Shown here in pieces: positions 5,114 to 8,236 of a stretch of DNA of 8,236 bases; the stretch's first letter is position 1; each line of letters starts with the position of its first letter. The position numbers and the translations under genes are program-made. The stretch lies in NCBI GenBank assembly GCA_905210545.1, contig CAJLXC010000053.1, forward strand, positions 1 to 8,236. The letters run 5' to 3'. The notes beneath the pieces are model-generated. The model did not search any database, was not told the origin of the DNA, and saw only the letters and a program-made list of their open reading frames with translations. The stretch is from an uncultured Eubacteriales bacterium (GTDB lineage Bacteria; Bacillota; Clostridia; Christensenellales; Borkfalkiaceae).

Positions 5114-5587
5114 CTATTCGCAAAGATCGGCTACGGAAAAGTTTATGATTTTGCCGAGTTCCGAAAACGGAACTTCTACGAAATAACCTATTTTGCCCGC
5201 AGAAAAAACGATTTTATTATGCTCGGCGGCGGAAGAGTCGAAAACCGTGGTAAAAAACTTTTTCATTCCGACAGGAGAACAGCCGCCGTGAATATATCCC
5301 GTGAGCGGCAACAAGTCTTTTGATTTGAGCATAGAAACGTTTTTTTCTCCGACCGCGGCTGCTGCTTTTTTCAAATCGAGTTCGCGGTGTACGGGTATAT
5401 CGAAAACGTAGTGCGCGTTGCTTTTGCCGACGGTGACGAGCGTTTTAAAAACGCGTTCGTAAGGGAGTTTCAACGCGTCTGCCGCGTCCGTGCCGGAAAT
5501 CGCGCCGCTTTGAGTGTAGTTAAGTATTGCGTAAGGGATTTTTTTGCCGTCTAAAAGACGCATAACGTTGGTTTTTTCTTCTTTCAC
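5114..5587 (-). CDS. ybaK: Cys-tRNA(Pro) deacylase, YbaK/EbsC family
   Basis: A 157-aa YbaK-type trans-editing enzyme that hydrolyses Cys-tRNA(Pro) mischarged by prolyl-tRNA synthetase. Motifs: the N-terminal segment TNVMRLLDGKKIPYAILNY (6-24), ERVFKTLV (44-51) whose Lys48 is the conserved active-site lysine, and the GYIHGGCSPVGMKK loop (97-110). Length fits the family exactly when translation begins at GTG 5587, which has GAGG seven bases upstream. An ATG at 5629 would add 14 residues with no family match and starts upstream of the predicted -10 box, so it was rejected. It is the first gene of a minus-strand operon with azlC and azlD. The pairing of a tRNA quality-control enzyme with an amino acid exporter is probably just co-transcription; no direct functional link is shown. 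Confidence 0.93.
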   Translation of the reverse strand: MKEEKTNVMRLLDGKKIPYAILNYTQSGAISGTDAADALKLPYERVFKTLVTVGKSNAHYVFDIPVHRELDLKKAAAAVGEKNVSMLKSKDLLPLTGYIHGGCSPVGMKKFFTTVFDSSAAEHNKIVFSAGKIGYFVEVPFSELGKIINFSVADLCE

Positions 5588-5619
5588 GATTGTACCTCGC
5601 AAAAAATTTTTACGAAAAA

Positions 5620-5648
5620 AGTATATCACTAAAACGTTTTCCTTTCAA
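5620..5648 (-). promoter_or_regulatory. Promoter of the ybaK-azlC-azlD operon
   Basis: On the minus strand: -35 TTGAAA (5648-5643) and -10 TATACT (5625-5620), spacer 17 bp. The predicted start near 5613 gives a leader of about 26 nt to GTG 5587. This also rules out the longer ybaK start. Confidence 0.75.
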
Positions 5649-5698
5649 GCAAAAATCGCGCGGGCGGAAAAGAATAAAAAAGATTTTTGCAAATTGTA

Positions 5699-5727
5699 TT
5701 TACAAATCGGTTAAAATTTGTTAAAAT
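5699..5727 (+). promoter_or_regulatory. Promoter of the small membrane protein gene
   Basis: -35 TTTACA (5699-5704) and -10 TAAAAT (5722-5727), spacer 17 bp; divergent from the ybaK promoter with about 50 bp between the two -35 boxes. The expected leader is about 80 nt and A-rich, with a weak TGCCG/CGGCA pairing. Confidence 0.6.
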
Positions 5728-5813
5728 GTGATTAACGAAATTTTTGCCGCAAAGAATTAAAAAAGAAGTTTTCGGCATACTGAAAAGAAAAAAGCTTTTA
5801 AGGGAGGCTTATT

Positions 5814-6188
5814 ATGAAAAAAGGAAGTTTTATCGTAGGAACGATTTTTTTGGTTCTTACTCTTGCGTGTTGCATTTTCGCCAACATCGTGACGGCGGAT
5901 AATCTTAAAATCGCGCAAAGCAATTCGCTGCAGGGTCTTGCGCTTATAATGACCATTCCGCTCGCATTGCTCGGCTATATATGTCAAGCCGTAACGGGCG
6001 CGGTTTCGTTCGGGTGCTTCGTGGGGTGCTGGGCTTCCGAGAGCAAAAAAATTAAAATCCTGTCTATCGTTTTTGCCGCAATCGTAGGCGTACTCATAGT
6101 TTTCAGCGTCATCTTTTTCGTAACGTTCGCAAAAATCGCAAACAGCGGAACGGAAGACGCTTTGTTGTCGTATTTTTTCAGAGCGTAA
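5814..6188 (+). CDS. Hypothetical membrane protein, three predicted helices
   Basis: I do not recognise a family. The 124-aa protein has three hydrophobic segments: about 7-27 (with a Cys-Cys pair at 19-20), about 41-73 (long, possibly two short helices, with Cys57, Cys68 and Cys72), and about 82-106. A basic MKK start precedes the first helix; short polar loops (TADNLKIAQSNSLQ and SESKKIK) separate the segments. The first segment could be read as a signal anchor. The start is well supported: GGGAGG six bases before ATG and a promoter at 5699. It is monocistronic, divergent from the ybaK operon and convergent with the DMT transporter gene. Codon use resembles its neighbours, so it looks native. 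No motif suggests an enzyme; a small membrane-scaffold or transport-accessory role would be guesswork. Confidence 0.75.
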   Translation: MKKGSFIVGTIFLVLTLACCIFANIVTADNLKIAQSNSLQGLALIMTIPLALLGYICQAVTGAVSFGCFVGCWASESKKIKILSIVFAAIVGVLIVFSVIFFVTFAKIANSGTEDALLSYFFRA

Positions 6189-6205
6189 ACCGATAAAAAA
6201 GCGCG

Positions 6206-6341
6206 TTGCCCCGCGCCGTCATTGCGCGGAGCATAGCGATACGGCAAGCAAGTTTTGCCCGCGCCGTCATTGCGGGGAGCATAGCGATGCGGCAAGCAAG
6301 TTGCCCCGCGCCGTCATTGCGAGCGTTAGCGCGGCAATCCC
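6206..6341. repeat. Three tandem GTCATTGCG-type palindromic repeats
   Basis: Units begin at 6206, 6253 and 6301 (47, 48 and about 41 nt). GTCATTGCG occurs at 6218, 6266 and 6313. Units 1 and 2 continue into GGAGCATAGCGAT and end CGGCAAGCAAG; unit 3 has GAGCGTTAGCGCGGCAATC instead. Each is an imperfect palindrome (ATTGC with GCAAT in unit 3; TTGC with GCAA in the others). This resembles dispersed repeats found in many bacterial genomes. It fills the gap between two convergent genes and no other terminator is visible there. Not a CRISPR: units abut with no spacers. Confidence 0.85.
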
Positions 6342-6362
6342 GTTTATATATAACGGCAAAAA

Positions 6363-7259
6363 TTATGCGAATACAGCCATACAGACCGTGCCTGCAATGA
6401 TTAAAACAAGACCGACAACGGCTTTTGGCGTTAAACGTTCTTTAAGGAATATCGCGGAGAAAACCACCGTTATCAGAATGCTCAATTTGTCTATCGGTAC
6501 GACAACGCTGACTATTCCTGTCTGAATCGCGCTGTAATAGCACAGCCAGGATGCGCCCGTGGTTACGCCTGAAAGAAGAATAAACCCTAATTCTTTCTTG
6601 TTTACGGTTTTAACGAGCGGCATTTTATTTTTGCCCAAAACGATTGCCCAGGCGAAAATCAGGACGACAAACGTTCTTATCGCCGTGCCGAGATTGCTTT
6701 CTACGTTCGCGATACCTATTTTGGCAAATATGGAAGTAAACGCGGCGAATATTGCAGATAATGCTGCGTAAATCAACCATTTTTTTGATTGTTTGTCGTA
6801 AGATGAATCGTCAGGCAACTCATTTTCGGAATGGGAACGCTTTTTTTCTATCATTAAAAGTGTTCCCGCAAAAATCGCGGCTATGCAAACAAGCTTTATC
6901 AAAAGCGCGTTTGTTTCGTCAAATAGTATTATTGCAAAAATAACGGATAAAACCACGCTCGACTTGTCTACGGGCGCGACTTTATTGACGTTGCCCAAAG
7001 CCAGCGCGCGGAAATAACACAACCAGGAAATTCCCGTGCATAATCCCGAAATAACGAGAAAAGTCGCTTCTTTTGCGGTTATGCTCGCAATCGAACCGAA
7101 CGACCCGACGATCAGCACCATTATAATCGAAAAGATTAAAACGACAAACGTTCTTATCGCCGTCGCTACGTCGGAATCCGTATTTTTAACTCCGCATTTT
7201 ACCAAAACGGAAGTAACGCCCGCAAATACTGCGGAAAGGCTTGCTGTAAGAATCCACAT
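6363..7259 (-). CDS. EamA/DMT superfamily transporter (two EamA domains)
   Basis: A 298-aa permease with about ten helices in two homologous EamA halves (about 1-137 and 162-298) joined by a polar linker rich in Glu, Ser, Asp and Lys (138-161). The halves are strikingly alike: ATAIRTFVVLIF (32-43) against GTAIRTFVVLIF (191-202); GISWLCYFRALALG against GASWLCYYSAIQTG; VAPVDKSSVVLSVIFAIILFDE against VVPIDKLSILITVVFSAIFLKE. Members move metabolites or drugs across the cytoplasmic membrane; the substrate here is unknown. I start it at ATG 7259, where the first helix begins; an open frame continues upstream to 7442, but the extra residues are polar, unlike the family, and the promoter at 7350-7378 lies inside that extension. 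The Shine-Dalgarno sequence is weak (GACGGG about 9 nt before ATG). Confidence 0.9.
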   Translation of the reverse strand: MWILTASLSAVFAGVTSVLVKCGVKNTDSDVATAIRTFVVLIFSIIMVLIVGSFGSIASITAKEATFLVISGLCTGISWLCYFRALALGNVNKVAPVDKSSVVLSVIFAIILFDETNALLIKLVCIAAIFAGTLLMIEKKRSHSENELPDDSSYDKQSKKWLIYAALSAIFAAFTSIFAKIGIANVESNLGTAIRTFVVLIFAWAIVLGKNKMPLVKTVNKKELGFILLSGVTTGASWLCYYSAIQTGIVSVVVPIDKLSILITVVFSAIFLKERLTPKAVVGLVLIIAGTVCMAVFA

Positions 7260-7274
7260 AATATTATACCCGTC

Positions 7275-7340
7275 GCGTTTGCGTCGTTCTTTTATCGGAT
7301 TGTCGGGGTTGCGGTTTTTGCAACGGCTTAAAGCAAACGC
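7275..7340 (-). promoter_or_regulatory. Inverted repeat in the DMT transporter leader
   Basis: GCGTTTGC (7275-7282) and GCAAACGC (7333-7340) can pair across a 50-nt loop, inside which GTTGC (7308-7312) pairs with GCAAC (7320-7324). The predicted transcript starts just upstream (about 7343), so this would fold near the 5' end of the mRNA and end about 15 nt before the start codon. I do not recognise a known riboswitch. Confidence 0.35.
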
Positions 7341-7349
7341 ACGTATATT

Positions 7350-7378
7350 ATTATATACTTGCATACCGAAAAAATCAA
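7350..7378 (-). promoter_or_regulatory. Promoter of the DMT transporter gene
   Basis: On the minus strand: -35 TTGATT (7378-7373) and consensus -10 TATAAT (7355-7350), spacer 17 bp. It predicts an approximately 84-nt leader to ATG 7259. Confidence 0.75.
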
Positions 7379-7633
7379 GGGTATAAAAACCAAAAGAAAT
7401 TTTTCTTCTTGCCACGCTTGTCACGGGAGATTGCTTTTGCAAGGCAAGAACGGAAAGGAGATCGCCGCGGCTTTTGTTCTCCGTGGAGATATGCGTTCCG
7501 TTTAACGCTGCTCACATAAAAAAGCCTGTCCGCAAGAATTACGATAATCGGGGTTACGGGTTCGCGCAACGCGGCAAAAAACAGAGTTACTACAGAAAAG
7601 ATAAATAGAAAATTTGGGGTTATAAAGATAATA
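7379..7633. other. Intergenic stretch without a supportable gene
   Basis: Lies between the divergent DMT transporter and PAP2 genes. A minus-strand open frame crosses it but runs on antisense to the PAP2 gene and has no good start, so it is not called. Short pairings are visible: AACGGAA (7449-7455) with TTCCGTT (7496-7502), and GCGTT (7493-7497) with AACGC (7504-7508). No convincing PAP2 promoter is seen. Confidence 0.5.
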
Positions 7634-8200
7634 ATGCTGGATTTATATGTGGCGAGAGCCGTAAACGGCTTTCGCGAGGCGTGCGGAGGATTTTTTACGC
7701 CGATATTGAAAATAATCACGACGTCGGGCAATCTCGGTCTGATTTTTATCGTTTCCGCGATAATTGTTCTGTTTTTCAAAAAAACGCGCAAAGCGGGTAT
7801 CGCCGCTCTTATCGCCGTTGCAATAGGCGCGATAATTACCAACGCGCTTTTAAAAAACGTTGTGGCGAGAGCAAGACCGTTTGCGGACGTCGATTCAGAA
7901 TATTACGCGTTCTGGAAAGCAGCGGGCAGTCTTGCCGTAAGCGATTATTCGTTCCCTTCGGGGCATACTACCGCGGCTATGGCGTTCGGCGCGTCGCTGT
8001 TTCTTGTTTTCGATAAGCGTTATTCCTGGGCGTTTCTCTTAATACCCGTATTGATGGGCTTTACGAGAATTTATTTCGGCGTGCATTATACGACGGACGT
8101 TCTCGGCGGAATGATAGTCGGCGGAGTTGCCGCAATAGCGGCATATTATATCGTTCGGCTGTTATGCAAAAACCCGAAAATCAAAGAATTTATCGGATAG
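7634..8200 (+). CDS. PAP2-family phosphatase (membrane)
   Basis: A 188-aa integral membrane phosphatase of the PAP2 superfamily. The three-part active site is complete: KNVVARARP (K74 to P82, the KxxxxxxRP motif), SFPSGH (106-111, with His111 as general acid) and TRIYFGVHYTTD (144-155; Arg145, nucleophile His151 and Asp155). Hydrophobic helices lie at about 34-48, 55-72, 115-126, 131-143 and 158-174. Such enzymes dephosphorylate phosphatidic acid, phosphatidylglycerophosphate or undecaprenyl pyrophosphate on the outer face of the membrane; the substrate cannot be decided here. ATG 7634 is the first start codon after an in-frame stop at 7517. The ribosome binding site is weak (GGGG 14 nt upstream, AAAG nearer). 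After the stop the window ends in AACGC-GG-GCGTT, possibly the beginning of a terminator. Confidence 0.92.
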   Translation: MLDLYVARAVNGFREACGGFFTPILKIITTSGNLGLIFIVSAIIVLFFKKTRKAGIAALIAVAIGAIITNALLKNVVARARPFADVDSEYYAFWKAAGSLAVSDYSFPSGHTTAAMAFGASLFLVFDKRYSWAFLLIPVLMGFTRIYFGVHYTTDVLGGMIVGGVAAIAAYYIVRLLCKNPKIKEFIG

Positions 8201-8236
8201 AGAATTAAAACCCGAAAAACGCGGGCGTTGCAATTC

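Noticed and set aside
5588..5629. Upstream ATG start for ybaK
   Set aside because: It adds residues with no family match and lies upstream of the predicted -10 box and transcription start; GTG 5587 has a good GAGG.
6206..6341. Regularly spaced repeats as a CRISPR array
   Set aside because: The 47-48 nt units abut and repeat over their whole length; there are no unique spacers and no cas genes.
7260..7442. N-terminal extension of the DMT transporter
   Set aside because: Polar, unlike the family, and it contains the transporter's own promoter.
7375..7842. Minus-strand ORF of 155 codons across the DMT-PAP2 gap
   Set aside because: Half of it is antisense to the PAP2 gene, whose three active-site motifs are intact. 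It has no ribosome binding site and no family resemblance.

Overview
The window looks like chromosomal DNA of a Gram-positive Firmicute, most likely an uncultured clostridial lineage. Evidence is a DegV-family protein, a FeoB with a small Cys-rich membrane partner, AzlC/AzlD, strong purine-rich ribosome binding sites (AAGGAG, GGGAGG) and sigma-A-like promoters with 17-18 bp spacers. Most genes have moderate GC; one block (about 2610-3860) is clearly AT-richer. No rRNA, tRNA or CRISPR array is visible.

Layout. 1-1086: 3' end of feoB, a small FeoB-associated Cys-rich membrane protein and a strong terminator. 1175-1495: an HMA-domain metal-binding protein and a long hairpin. 1544-2542: a good promoter and a degV gene. 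2562-3877: an AT-rich two-gene block with a four-helix-bundle protein of the 23S rRNA-intervening-sequence (IVP) family and an overlapping class I methyltransferase gene. It is preceded by an array of short hairpins, followed by similar hairpins and a terminator, and bounded by imperfect inverted repeats of 34-35 nt. 3881-3946: a direct repeat of period 34. 4013-5648 (minus strand): a promoter and the operon ybaK-azlC-azlD (Cys-tRNA(Pro) deacylase, then the two subunits of a branched-chain amino acid exporter). 5699-6188: a promoter and a three-helix membrane protein of unknown function. 6206-6341: three copies of a GTCATTGCG-type palindromic repeat between convergent genes. 6363-7378 (minus strand): an EamA/DMT transporter with its promoter. 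7379-7633: no gene that can be supported. 7634-8200: a PAP2-family phosphatase.

The standout is 2562-3877. Its two outer sequence blocks (13 nt and 9 nt) recur in inverted order with nearly the same spacing (12 and 13 nt). It encloses genes of foreign composition, and near-identical mini-hairpins lie on both sides of the genes. This suggests a discrete, probably non-autonomous mobile unit carrying an IVP protein and a methyltransferase as a translationally coupled pair, transcribed from a promoter that would give a leaderless mRNA. No transposase or recombinase is visible and no target-site duplication could be identified, so mobility is an inference. The rest is ordinary housekeeping and transport content.
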